Part shown: positions 47,476 through 58,400 of the stretch, piece after piece
Numbering within the stretch: the stretch's first letter is position 1
Layout of the letters: every line of letters starts with the position of its first letter
Translations under genes and position numbers: made by a program
The notes under the pieces: generated by a model
What the model was told of the DNA's origin: nothing
What the model saw: only the letters and a program-made list of their open reading frames with translations
The model's database searches: none
Source of the DNA: Sepioteuthis lessoniana
Taxonomy: Eukaryota > Mollusca > Cephalopoda > Myopsida > Loliginidae
Reading direction: 5' to 3'
Length of the DNA: 64,000 nt
Assembly: GCA_963585895.1 (NCBI GenBank)
Contig: OY757912.1
Coordinates: 80,294,154 to 80,358,153 of the forward strand

Positions 47476-47712
47476 TTTGGCTTGGTTTTTTGTTTAATGG
47501 AATATCAACCTTTGTGAGTTATTTAATGCCAAAGCTATGCTTGTAGAAGAACAGAAGAGGTACAATTAAATCCATAGCTGAGGGGGATAAGGGAGTTCAT
47601 ACCTTTTCCAAGGGTATTAGTCTGAAAGTGAACATAACAGCATGACTTGAGTATAAACTCACTCACTATGATGTCAGAACCCAACACATAAGTCACCACC
47701 CTACAAAGACTC
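47476..47712 (-). mobile_element. SINE family B copy, reverse
   Basis: Tail TGGAATATCAACCTTTGTGA and TTTAATGCCAAAGC, body AATCCATAGCTGAGGGGGAT, head with GAGTATAAACTCACTCACTA. Near full length. Confidence 0.82.
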
Positions 47713-47865
47713 TGCATTGACTTCAACAAGTACAGATGTATTTGCTGCATTAAAAAAGTGTCTTGTTGAGCAGTATAAATTAAACTTAAAATAAACTGCA
47801 AAGGGATTACAGGTGATAGAACATTGAATATGACCAGTTAACATAGCAGTGTTATTAAAAGATTT

Positions 47866-48030
47866 CTGGAGGCCAAAGCCATCCTCAGAAGAACAGTAGT
47901 GGTACAATTTAACCTATATCTGGAGGGATAAGGAGGTTCACATGTTTCCCAAAGATATTAGTTCGATCTCACTGACTACAATGTCACAGTCCAGCACATT
48001 TGCCACTACATCATAGGGACTCCCACCATC
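47866..48030 (-). mobile_element. SINE family B copy, reverse, tail lost
   Basis: GGCCAAAGCCATCCTC, ACCTATATCTGGAGGGATAAG, TTCGATCTCACTGACTAC. It begins inside the tail, so the element's 3' end is truncated. Confidence 0.75.
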
Positions 48031-48904
48031 ATATTACTGTAACCTAACAAAAACTGCAAATCAATCATGAGATTTTTATAAGAGCTATACACTTAAAATG
48101 CAGTAACTTAGATAACAAAGCAATTTTGAGTCTAATTTGCAATAATAATTTTGTGAGGTTGGCATTCAAGCAACCAAATCAATTTTTAATCATCCAAATA
48201 ACAACGAAAATATTCATTACATCATGAATAAAAAAAATATTAATATCAACATGAACCACTGTTACCATGAGAAACCAATAGGTTCACATATATATATTAT
48301 ACAGGGCCTATGTGAAGGTGGTTCAACTGGCACATCAAGCCAGGGTTCAGAGAGCCTAGGAATTCTAATAATCCTCATTCTAGTATACAGAAATAAAGCA
48401 TTTACAAATCTTTACCAGTCCACATTACCTTAGATTAGTCATTATATCCAATTATACTTTCTTAATCATACACCAAAAACTGCCTACTTTGTTTATATTC
48501 AATCATAAACATATTTTCTATGAAAGAAAAAAAACAACCACTTTAAAAATTCAATTCTATAAAACTATCTTTCTTTTAAAAAGCTTTAATTTTTTACCAA
48601 TAGCCATTCATATACCAAGTACATGGAGAGATTTACGCTATAGTCATTTAAAAATGAATATTTTCATTTTGGCATTAACTTATCTTGATGTCAACTGGGA
48701 AATATTAGTTTAGCTCAAAATGAACCAGGATATATATTTTTAATGAAAAACATTTTGGGTGAAATTATTTTACAGTAACTGATATTTCAGTCAATAAAAA
48801 AAATTAAAAATCATTTAAAGTATTAACCCATTTTCTTCAACTATATCTTGCTTACTGTCTAAAATATCAATTTTCCAATGAACATTTAAAATTGTTATAT
48901 ACAA
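48031..48904. other. Unclassified, with one GC-richer patch
   Basis: A GC-richer patch at 48301-48365 follows a CAG and reads GLCEGGSTGTSSQGSESLG in one frame, but no donor, homologue or repeat partner is evident. The rest is AT-rich. Confidence 0.4.
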
Positions 48905-49085
48905 ATTTCTTAGGTAGTATGTAATTACCAAGCCCCTCTATCATAAGCACGATGTGACAAAAGGTTTATTTTTAAGTGAAGTAAAGCGAGTTTGAATTCA
49001 GAGTTTCCCTTCTCTTGGACTGGTTACCTAAGCAAGGCTAAAGAGCCCAGGATGCCCTACTATTTACCTATAAATAGAGAAAAAA
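48905..49085 (-). mobile_element. SINE family A fragment, reverse
   Basis: CGAGTTTGAATTCAGAG, CTTGGACTGGTTACCTAAGC and GCCCTACTATTTACC are the reverse of the family A body. Confidence 0.75.
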
Positions 49086-49310
49086 AAGATGGATTCATGC
49101 CAAATTTTTCAGGTAGTATGTTCATGCTTATCAAGTTGAAAAAATCTGTAGGTTTTCATTCATTTGTTCGGGTAATTTCTGTGTAGAAAGTTTAGATCCA
49201 TTAATTTTTATTTATATATTTTACCAAACTTTTAATTTCAAATAACATTTACCCAAAATATTCCAGTCAGTTTATGAAGAATGCATCTATGAACAATTAT
49301 TGGCTAAATG

Positions 49311-49545
49311 TATTGTTATATACCCTACCCATGAACATTAATGGGTATGTCCCATTCCTCATAAATACATTGGACAATATAGGGAAGGAGAAAAAATATG
49401 CCGACTAAATAGTCACCACAAGCAGTAGGTACCTTCTTCATGCCACTGGCGAGTATTATATTTTGTTAATGTTATAAAGATTTCCATTTCATTTCCAACC
49501 TCCGTTTTGGTTATTACTCATTCAGTAACCCTTTGTTAGACTGCA
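49311..49545 (+). repeat. Dispersed repeat, copy 2 (pair with 5036-5275)
   Basis: See the copy at 5036. Both start near TTGTTATATAC and end near CCTTTGTTAG. Confidence 0.8.
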
Positions 49546-49730
49546 TGTATATAATAGAAAAATGCTGAAACCCAGACATACATCATCAGTGCAAGAAAAC
49601 CAAAAGCATTAGTTGGAAATGCCCAGACCATATATATATATATTTAAAAAACATGAAATTTAGAAATAGTATACTATTTCCACGATAAATTTACTTTACT
49701 TATTCAATCTTGTCAGAGCAAATTCAAATT

Positions 49731-49745
49731 TCTTTTTAGGCATTA

Positions 49746-49797
<52 letters not shown>

Positions 49798-49808
49798 GCC
49801 TAAAAAGA
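49731..49808. repeat. Near-palindrome around a TA microsatellite
   Basis: Left arm TCTTTTTAGGCATTACCA and right arm TAGTGATGCCTAAAAAGA pair with two mismatches around a 45-base TA core (49748-49792). Confidence 0.85.
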
Positions 49809-50112
49809 TATTATTATATGCAGTCTTAATAACTTGTCTATTGAAATTGCTTATTATAATATTTACTATATTTAAATCTATAATGGTCAAAGCAGTCACA
49901 ATTTTTTTTTTAAATATAAATAGCATTGGTATGAAAAGCTTTGTAAAAATTTATCTTTATAGAGTAATGATGAATGCTTAAAAATTTTAACATTAAGAAA
50001 AGGAATTTTTTTACTCTAAATATATTTTCTTAATTTTTTTAAACAGAACATTTTTAATCAAGTTTAAGATTAAAAAACAATGAATTTTGAATTTTGTCCT
50101 ATATTTAAGCTG

Positions 50113-50114
<2 letters not shown>

Positions 50115-50148
<34 letters not shown>
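50115..50148. repeat. TA microsatellite
   Basis: About 34 bases of TA. Confidence 0.95.
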
Positions 50149-50149
<1 letters not shown>

Positions 50150-50244
50150 CATCAGGTAACATTTAACAGATAAGTTCCATTATAAATCTATTTTTAAAAA
50201 AGATTGTTTCTTCAGGTGTAATACAAGGTTTGATGGAGTCATAT

Positions 50245-50316
50245 TTTATTTTAAAATTCGTATTCGGGAACATTTATAATGATTTTAAAATTCGTATTCG
50301 AGAACTTTTATAATGG
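50245..50316. repeat. Two-copy tandem repeat
   Basis: A ~35-base unit (TTTTAAAATTCGTATTCG then GAAC.TTTATAATG) is repeated directly with two or three differences. Confidence 0.85.
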
Positions 50317-51168
50317 TTTTGATCATATATTTTGAAAATTATAATTTTGAAAAAAAATCCCTAAGAGAAAAAAAATAAAAATAACCTCACTTTAGATATC
50401 AAACAAATAATAGTTAATAATCTTTTAAATGAAGTATTTTCTTACTTTAGTTTTTTAATCATTTCCTTTAATGTTTTTTTTAACTAAAGTTCTCAATCCA
50501 TGAAGACGCTTCTTTTAAGAGTCTACACAGAACTTTTGTAAGTAAAATGTATTAACAGAAACAGGGTATTTTTTTAATAAATAGATAACTTTGAAATAAA
50601 GATTTTAAGAGTTTAAGTGGTTAAAAACAAAAAATGGGTTGACGAAAAGCACCGAATATTATTTTGTTTTATATTTTTTTATGTTTTAATTTTAACTTTA
50701 GTAATATCTTATACTTCTTTTTTTATATATAAAATTAGCCTTTTTTTCTTTTTGTTTTTTAATTTCTCCTTTGATTTACAAATTGATGTAATTTATCTAA
50801 AGCATAAATTAGTGCTTTAATTTGATATTTGTCATAAATAACAAGAGAGTAAAAAAGTAATGATCATTAATTTATTTCAAATCACTCTGAATTAAGCTTG
50901 GAGTGAACTTAATCCAACTGATTTTAAAGAAAAACTACAACTTGTACATCCTTTTATTTATTATTTTACCAATATTTATCTTTCTTTTTTTTTTAACAGA
51001 CATCATCACTGAACATATAGGAAACTTAGTGATTTCAAATTTTCTAAATATCAGGTTTGAAATATCCTTTAAAACGTTGACAAAAGAGAGAAAATTATAA
51101 ACCAAAACAGGTGGTTAAGACTGCGTGAGTTCAGCAGTATTGATCATAGCATCAACATGACAAAGCTA
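50317..51168. other. Proximal part of RABL2 intron 1
   Basis: AT-rich, with T-rich tracts; no exon or repeat recognised. Confidence 0.5.
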
Positions 51169-51182
51169 GTTACCATGGAGAC
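51169..51182. promoter_or_regulatory. RFX X-box-like motif in RABL2 intron 1
   Basis: On the minus strand the sequence is GTCTCCATGGTAAC. It fits RYYNYY-N2-RRNRAC on both strands, the consensus bound by RFX factors that drive ciliary genes. It lies about 225 bases inside intron 1 and about 370 bases downstream of the start codon. RABL2 is a ciliary gene, so the placement makes biological sense, although X-boxes are more often just upstream of the start. Seen: the motif. Inferred: RFX control. Confidence 0.55.
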
Positions 51183-51406
51183 GTATACGCCGAAGCTGGT
51201 AGAAAGAAAAATAAGCACTATGAAGAAACTAATAAAAATTACTTAGTCTTTTTGAACATACTAGTTTCACATAATACCAAATTATCATTTTTTTAAGAAA
51301 TTCAATTTAAATATATTATTTTCAATAATTTAAAACTTTAAAACATCCTCTCATTCTTCTTTTTTTCTTTCGCTAACTGAACAAACATTTTTTTTTAATT
51401 TCTTAC

Positions 51407-51552
51407 TTGGATTTCCCAACAGCACTGTCACCAAGACATATAATTTTGACTTTAAGTTCATCTTTATCTTGACCACTTGTTGTTTCTTCGCTGTTGTTGG
51501 TATTGATGTTATCTTCAACAGTATTGTGGTCAACATCAACAACTTTCGCCAT
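51407..51552 (-). CDS. RABL2: RABL2 coding exon 1 (P-loop exon)
   Basis: First coding exon of a Rab-like 2 small GTPase. Reading down from the ATG at 51552 gives 48 codons plus two bases: an acidic, Asn/Thr-rich N-terminus (residues 1-33) and then KVKIICLGDSAVGKS, the first beta strand and P-loop (GDSAVGKS) that binds GTP phosphates. The VKIICLGDSAVGKSK stretch is what I remember of vertebrate RABL2. The exon ends TCC AA before a consensus donor GTAAG at 51406, so Lys is split AA|G. An in-frame ATG two codons upstream (51558) is possible, with a TAA in frame six bases above it; the 51552 ATG has the better context (A at -3, G at +4). RABL2 is known to act at the ciliary base with the IFT-B complex. 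No long open frame covers the exon because the intron gives a stop at once. Confidence 0.93.
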
Positions 51553-51558
51553 TTTCAT

Positions 51559-51760
51559 AGCTTACCGGCAAGACGGAGAAGTGAAAGCTTCTGTTGCTTT
51601 GCCCACTGGGAAGGCGGAAGTTTGATGAGTTGTTCTGAGTTGAGGTTATCTGTCCTTCTGTAACTATTTTTTTAATAATACTAATTTCTAAAGAGAGTAC
51701 AAAGCACGTTGGGTTAAAAAAAAAAAAACACCGGAAGTAAATTTCAAAAGATTACATGCC
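51559..51760 (-). promoter_or_regulatory. Probable RABL2 5' UTR and promoter
   Basis: The sequence just upstream of the RABL2 start is GC-richer than its surroundings and holds two ETS-type cores written on the plus strand: GGCGGAAGT near 51613 and ACCGGAAGTA at 51730-51739. GGAA-bearing ETS sites are usual in TATA-less housekeeping promoters of animals. A poly-A run separates the second site from the first. No TATA box is evident. The true transcription start cannot be placed from sequence. Confidence 0.45.
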
Positions 51761-52439
51761 TCAAATTGCTATCTTTAAAAAAATGGAGGGAACAATTTTT
51801 AATATAATATAGTTTGCCTATGCATTTTTAAGAATGTTTTATGCTTCTTGTACTTTAAGACATTTTTAATTGAAATAGATTTATTTCATTTTTATATTTC
51901 TGAATGAAAATACTATTAGATACAAATGACATCCAAAAAATAAGAAAACTTAAATTTTTATTCTTATAATTTATTTTTTAGCTGAGATTCCTGCATTGCA
52001 AAAGTTTCTTAAATTTTGAATTGATTAGGAAACTTTTATGGAGGAAATATTGTTATTGCTAAATCTTGAAAACCAAGAAAGATAAATTAATTATCAAAGA
52101 AAATTAACAAAGAAACAGCAAATTTGAGCTTTAAAATCATTGAAGGCACAACTTAACACTACTCACTAAAGGATTCATGTACAAAATTTAGCTAAAATTA
52201 CTCTGAATATTTTAAGTAAGAACTACATGTTAAACAATGAATTTAACATTATATTCAGAATTGTGGGATTTTTTATGTCAAGTTCCAGAAACCCTTTCAG
52301 TATGATTGGTGTCAGAAAATTCATTTAGCATTTACTTTTTGTTTTCATTTTATTTTTACAGGCTAAAATCATTTGCATAAAAAGCCAAAATAACCTTTTT
52401 TCTAAAACATTTTCATAATAATATTATTGGTTGTTTACA
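51761..52439. other. AT-rich sequence upstream of RABL2
   Basis: Nothing recognised. Confidence 0.5.
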
Positions 52440-52900
52440 TGTATTGAATAAGTTCGTAGTAGAGATATATTTAGTTGAGTCCCCACTCACCAAGGACCAA
52501 TATTGTCAATAGTATATACTAAAATGCTTACACTGATCACAACATAAGGAAAGTCTTGACAAATGCATTTGCACATACAAGAACATTTAACCTTGTGTAT
52601 GCATAATATACATACCAATGGTATCAACAAAGGATACATGTCCCAATAGTTAAAAATATAAACATATTATTCCATGAATAAGTAGTATATGTAAGGGGTA
52701 CAAAAATGAAAAAAGTTTACTTCATGAGGGAAAGTAAAATTGCTACGTGGCTTTACTATTCCCTGGTAGGGTCTGAAGCATCTCTTCTGTTTAAACAGAG
52801 GCAAGACAGGTCATAAATGAGTTTGCTGAGACTGTCATGACCCTGCTTGAGGCACCCCATAGACCCATTCTTTAAGGAAGATGATTATTTATTGTCTCAC
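52440..52900 (+). repeat. Dispersed repeat family D copy, long form
   Basis: Matches 60595-61060 in the same orientation (CCAAGGACCAATATTG, ACATACAAGAACATT, TTCCATGAATAAG, GTGGCTTTACTATTCCC) and the reverse of 29189 and 32560. The 3' part (GACTGTCATGACCC, TATTTATTGTCTC) also matches 59966-60125. Non-coding. Confidence 0.8.
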
Positions 52901-53090
52901 TACACATGTATTGAAACTATTCAACTGCTCTTTTAGAGATAACCAAAAGTTACGGCTTCAAAGTTTAAAGTCATACTTGTTGAAATTCACTTTAGTCAGA
53001 AATAACAGTTGGGCCAGAGGTTATCTGCCCGAAACCATTTTTTGTAGGAGTGAGTTACCTGTCCTTAGACTTTTGTTATTTTTTTTTTTT

Positions 53091-53109
53091 GTTGTTGTTG
53101 TTGTTGTTA
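53091..53109. repeat. GTT microsatellite
   Basis: About six GTT units after a T tract. Confidence 0.9.
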
Positions 53110-53384
53110 TAAAATAAATGAAACACCTCATGTGTTGATAGATGTCCTGATGTGTTGCTTCATTATTTGACTGGAAGTTATCTCATGTCTAAATTAACTG
53201 TGCTTGCCAGAAAGAAAAAGGTATGTTTCCTTTAATTTTAAGGGTTTAAGTCAACAAATTCCCAACAATACTGTTATAAAAAAATCTTTTATAAAAAAAA
53301 ATTCAAACTGTAAAAATATATCTGTCCACATAAAATTTGTTTGAACACCAACAGTTTCCCTTTTTACAAATAAATAAATCATCA

Positions 53385-54565
53385 TTATTGTCAAGGTGTG
53401 TAGACAGCACAGATTCGCTTAACAATCTCTCACCATCCATCCCTATCCGCGATCACTCTTGGCAAGTTCTCTAAACAGGATCTAATGCCTGCACAGAGCT
53501 GATGAATGTAAGTTTTTGCTGGTCAGCCAATAATGGTGTGTCCATGTGTATGAGTCCACTGAGGAACATTACTTATGAGTTTTTAGTGATAGGAATATTT
53601 GTTATTGTTTTTAGCGAAGAAATGTATTCTTGTGCATGTGTGTTATTCCCTTGCTAATTGTTGTTGTTAATAAAGGAAGATGAAGAAGTAAGAAGGCGAA
53701 GATGCCGTTAGCTTTTACATGAAGGTTTTTAATGGCAGCATGGAATAAAGAGTTTACGTTTATGCTGCAAGTCTTGTAGGAAGGAAAGAAGTAAGTGAAT
53801 GATTTCAAGTTATGATAGAGTTGAGAAAGCAGCATGTGTCGTTGGACCTGCGAAGGAGGTATGTTCGCCGTATGTAGCAAAAGTCATGTTTGCTTTTTGA
53901 GGAAATAAACGTTGAAGTCACCGTGGTTTTATGGTTCTGATTGTTTCAGGGAGAAGTGTGCGTGTCTCCAGAAAATGTTGCCCAGAGGTAAAATAATAGC
54001 TAGGTGTCAGAGTGGGATTCTGCATCGCAGTCAATATAGCCAATTTTGGGGGTGACGTAAAGTTGTTCCTGTGTGTGGCGTATTGAATTTATCTTATTCA
54101 TTTTCAAGTGGGAACCTGTGGTCTAAGAGAAATAGATGCAAGGGATCCATAAATTAGATAGCTTCCCTCATTGTGTCCATGCTGCTGCTGCTATTGAAGA
54201 GCAGCCAGTGAGACGTCTACACTGAATGAAGTTGTTCAGCCAAAGAGGGTGTTTGACGGCTTCCCCAATTTGTGCTGCCTGGAAAGATGCTCCGGACTGA
54301 ATAGGATAAGTTATCCTGATTGTGGGAAATTATGTGTCGACCCTAACAGTCGAATTAAATTAAGTGCCAAACAAAAATGCTTAATTCCTTCTGCTACAAG
54401 TTCATCCTTATTTCTCTAACAGTGCTCAGCAGGTCTTGCTCAACTTAGTTGGATGGTTTGCAAGGTAAGAGACAAGTGGTCATACGGCTGCTGTCTTGTA
54501 GAGTGCTGCTTCCAGAATTTGTTCAAAATAGTAAACAGCATACTTGTATAGTTCCTATTAAGCTC
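53385..54565 (-). mobile_element. RTE-type LINE tail split by an insertion
   Basis: The minus strand carries the RTE C-terminus in two pieces: 54565-54403 (FEQILEAALYKTAAV-like, then CWRN..DEL) and 53577-53385 (LLWTHTHGH-like, LTSKNLHSSAL, the D.DGW region). A 817-base insert lies between. The LINE is decayed as in the other copies. Confidence 0.75.
53582..54398 (-). mobile_element. Solo-LTR-like insertion in an RTE tail
   Basis: About 817 bases, GC-richer than the surroundings, starting TGTAGCAGAAGG on the minus strand. The flanking 4 bases are AGTT on both sides (53578-53581 and 54399-54402) where other copies of the LINE have it once (GATGAACTCAT), so this is a real insertion with target duplication. 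Length, TG start and lack of coding suggest a solo LTR. The other end (ATCACTAAA) does not end in CA, which argues for an unusual LTR or another element type. Confidence 0.55.
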
Positions 54566-55485
54566 ATATATCCACAGCCTTTGAGATTTAAAAAAGAAAT
54601 CACTTGACCGGCAGTCAAGAGTGAGGAAAAATTTACTTGCTCTAAAATCATTTTACTCAACCAACTCTATTTTCAATCAATAATAGTCAATAATTTTACA
54701 AGTCCAGGCATTCTTGTGTGTACAAAGTACAATAAGTAGCAGCAAGGAATAGTTCTTTGGCATACTGGAAGAAATTTGACCTGCTAGATCAAATCTGAGG
54801 CAGTTTGTAGATTTTATAAAAGCTATATATCCACAGAAAAAATTAAGAAAGTGGTTTAAATACAAATCATTAGCATATATTTGCAACAAGCACAATGTTA
54901 TAGATGAATTGATACTAAGATGATTGAGATAATAATTAAATCTGAATACTCATTTCCAATAACCAAAACTAAGAGTTATAATTCAACAATAATTTCAAGA
55001 CACAAGCATTCTTTCAAAATAATCTGACACATATTTACTGAATTAACTGAGTGCAAACTGACTTAAATTTATTGTGAATATGCATGAGTGTTTAGAAATA
55101 ATTCCCAAAGGCTATTTTAACCTTTTAAATTGATTGCAGTAAATATAACCAGGGTAGATAGGGAGTTGACTAGGAAGATGAACCTGTCAGGGTAAATTTC
55201 CCGGTCGGGTCAAGTGAAGATAAAAAATAAGAGAAGAAAATATGATTACTTACTTATATAATTTGTTTTTCAGTGTGTGGTTTTTTTCAGTGTGTCCTTT
55301 TTAGGAGGTGTGAGTGGGCAAATTGGGTGTGGCTAATACAAAGTCTGGAAAGTATCACTTCTTTTCTATTTCTTCTGTAACCTGCTGGCCACTCACCTAT
55401 GTTATCTTGTATATAGTGGAGCTTGTTCTGTGTTTGATAATCCTAAGATTTTTGCCATTTCTTGAATATGAATTTATTAATGATT
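54566..55485. other. Unclassified stretch and LINE 3' flank
   Basis: 54570-55130 is AT-rich with nothing recognised. 55140-55485 may be the 3' untranslated part of the LINE at 55490-59161, but no poly-A tail or target duplication was found. Confidence 0.4.
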
Positions 55486-55489
55486 GGTT

Positions 55490-58400
55490 TTAGATCAGTG
55501 TACGGGATTTTTGTATTTGATATATATGCCAAGAGTGCTTTTTTGCAGCTTTGTCTGCTCTTTCATTTTCATGTATACCAATGTGACTCGGTATCCAGGT
55601 GAGTATGATGCTATTATTTTTGGAAAGAGTCTTTATTATGTCAAGGAGTCTTGTGATGAGAGGAGTTGATGCATTTTTGTTCTGTAGAGCTTGGAGGACT
55701 GATTTAGAGTTTGAGTGGATGATAAATTTAGAGGACTTGTAGTTAGCTATGATGTTCATGGCTGGGTCAATAGCTGTGACTTCTGCACTATAGATTGATG
55801 ATTCATCTGGGAGACATTTAAGCAGTTCTTGGTTTTGGAAGATAGCCACACAACAAGCTTTCATTCCCTTTCGGACCCACTGTAGAGATATAGTGGTGAT
55901 CTGGAAAATAGTTTTTGATGTTGAGAAATTTCTCTGTGAAAGTGATGGGGAGTGTTTCAGTTTTGGATAATTTGGTTAGTTCTAGTTTTACTATGGGTTG
56001 ATTTATGGTCCATGATGCTGTTTTTGGGAGAATGGTATTATTTTTGGATTGATTTTGATTTCATTCTGGGGAGTTTGGATTCTTAGATTAAAGGTTTGAT
56101 GGCCTTTGATTTATTTTCAAACAGGTTTTTGTATCTTATTTCGATGATGCAGTTATAGGCAGGGTTTGGGGGGGTGCTTGAGATGAGTTTAGTATAGTAT
56201 TGGAGTGCAAGTTTATATCTTCTCAAGGAAAATGGGGGTTCATTAGCTTCTATATATAAGCTTTCAATTAGAGATTTTTTCATCAGCACCCCAGTCTGTG
56301 TGAGCTATGGTTCTCTGGAGTTGGATAGTTTGTTTGCATTTGATCTTCATTTGTTTGATATGGGGAAGATGAAGGATAGCTCTGGGTCAAGAGTAATACC
56401 TAAAAATTTGTATTGATGGGTTTTGGATATTAAAATACCATTTAGTATTTGGGCAGGCTGATTATGCATTTTGTGGATTTGGCAGAAGTGCATCCATTTG
56501 GTTTTGTTATTAAAGATTTTAAAACCATCTTCCATGATCCATTCAGATATCTTGTTGATGCATTGTTGCATTTCATCAGAACTGGTGGCTGAGTTAATTG
56601 GATTCGGATATTGAATTTTGCATTTCAGTTAGGGTGAAGAGTTGGTCATTGCTCTCAGTATTGTCATTGGTGAATTTTATTATGTTCTTTTCTTCTTTGA
56701 TTTTGATTGAGTTGAATTGATTGTAATAGTTTTGGGGGATTATACTTGAGCAAAGTTTTCTGTGATTGAGTTAGCTATATGTTTTTCACTTGAGGTTTTT
56801 GTGTTTCCTTGAGAAATGTCAATGTTTTTATTTGATATTTTCTTTATAAAGTTCCAAATTATTTTTGAATTGGTATTGGAGTTTATTTTTGAGGTGAAAG
56901 TTCTCCAAGAAGATCTTTTGGCTTCTTTGATGCTATGTTAAGTTTTGGTTCTTTGTTGTTTGTAGTTATTTAGATTTTCTGATGATGGGTTTGTTTTGAA
57001 TTTTCTGAGGGTTGCTTGATGTTCTCTTATCATGTTTTTGCACTCCTCAATGAACTATGGTTTCTTATTTTGAGGATATTGGGATTTTGAGGATAGTTTT
57101 GTTGGCTATAGTAATGATGGTGTTAGTAAAATGTATTATGGGTTCTTCTTGATTTGTATTTGATTCAGGGATTAGTGTGGTAAAGCATAGTTTTTTGTAG
57201 GATTAAAATCCCATTGTGGGGGTTTTGTTATTGTTTGTTGTTCTGAGTTTTCGATCATAGTGTTTTCCATTATTATTGGGTCATGGTCACTGATGCAGGG
57301 GTCTTTCTATACTCTCCAGTTATAGTCTATGAAGATTGATGGGTTACTTAGCATTAGGTCTATGACAGAGAATGTACCTGAGGGTCAAAGTGAGTCTGAG
57401 ATTTCTGATTGTGGAGGCATTGCTATAGATGATTTTTTTCAAGGCTCTGGCTTCTTTTGTTAGTTGTTTTACTTCCCCGTATTATATTATGGCTATTAAA
57501 GTCTCCAATCAAGATGACTTGTTTAGGGAGTTGTTTTATTAAGTTGGTTTGCTCCTTTTCATTTTTTGGATCATGAGGTGGGATTCATAATGAACAAATG
57601 GAGATGGTTTTGTGTAGGATTGCTGAAGTTGCAAATCTTTGCAAGTTAATGTTGATTTTACTTTGAGGGACATTTTTCCTAATTAGGATTGATACTCCAC
57701 CCAAAGCTCTTAGGCCAGTATCATGTATGTAATCATATTGTTCAGGATTTTTCATCTTTAGTTTGTCACTGCTTTTTTAAAGGTTTCTTAGACGTATATG
57801 ATGATAGTGTTTAATTCAGTTATCAATAGAAGCAGTTCATTGTAATTTACTTTGTAGCCACAGTAGTTTCATTGGATTATCTTGTGAGTATTTTGGTATG
57901 TGGTCATGAGTGTTTATTTAGTGTGTGTGCTCTGTTTTGTTATAAAACTGACTTGGTTGTGGTTTTCTATATTTCACAGTATTATTTTGTGTGCCATGGG
58001 TTTTATTTGAGGATTTTGGATCTTTCATTTTATTTTCATATCTTGGATTGTGGGTCCATTTTAATTTCTATTCGTACTATATTTTAAAATTTGTTTTTAG
58101 TTTCTCTTGGGGGATTTGAGTTGGGTTTTGATTTTCTTCTTTTTTCCTTTGTTCTTAAAGTTGACCCGTGTCAACTTTTTGTAGCTTGTGTTTCTTTTTT
58201 TTGGTAGTGATTGTAGGGATGTTGTTTGGTTTATTGACAGAGATATTTTTCTATATTATGTATTGTGATTTTTAGGGTTTTAATAAAGTTTTGTAGTTAA
58301 TTTATTAGGTTTATCAATTCTTCTTCAATTTTTTTTTTCTATTTGAGTGTTTATTCGGTTTTCATTTGGAGGAGTTTTTGTGATTTTAGCAAAAGTTGGT

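Larger units (their letters stand above)
32482..51406 (-). other. RABL2: RABL2 introns 1 and 2, repeat-rich
   Basis: Intron 1 spans 37729-51406 (phase 2) and intron 2 spans 32482-37698 (phase 2). Both have GT donors and CAG acceptors. They are filled with SINEs, mosaic family E copies, an RTE LINE tail, TA microsatellites and unclassified AT-rich sequence, listed separately. Of the family E copies inside these introns, four (33.0, 36.8, 39.2 and 45.8 kb) lie in the same sense as the RABL2 transcript and one (43.3 kb) is antisense, taking the shared 3' tail as the end of the element. Confidence 0.85.

Noticed and set aside
49696..49926. Minus-strand frame with Ile-Tyr repeats
   Set aside because: Translation of a TA microsatellite inside a palindrome.
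51351..51542. Minus-strand open frame of 63 codons
   Set aside because: It overlaps RABL2 exon 1 in the wrong frame; the correct frame carries the P-loop.
53611..53880. 89-codon minus-strand frame
   Set aside because: Lies wholly inside the LTR-like insertion and has no recognisable domain.
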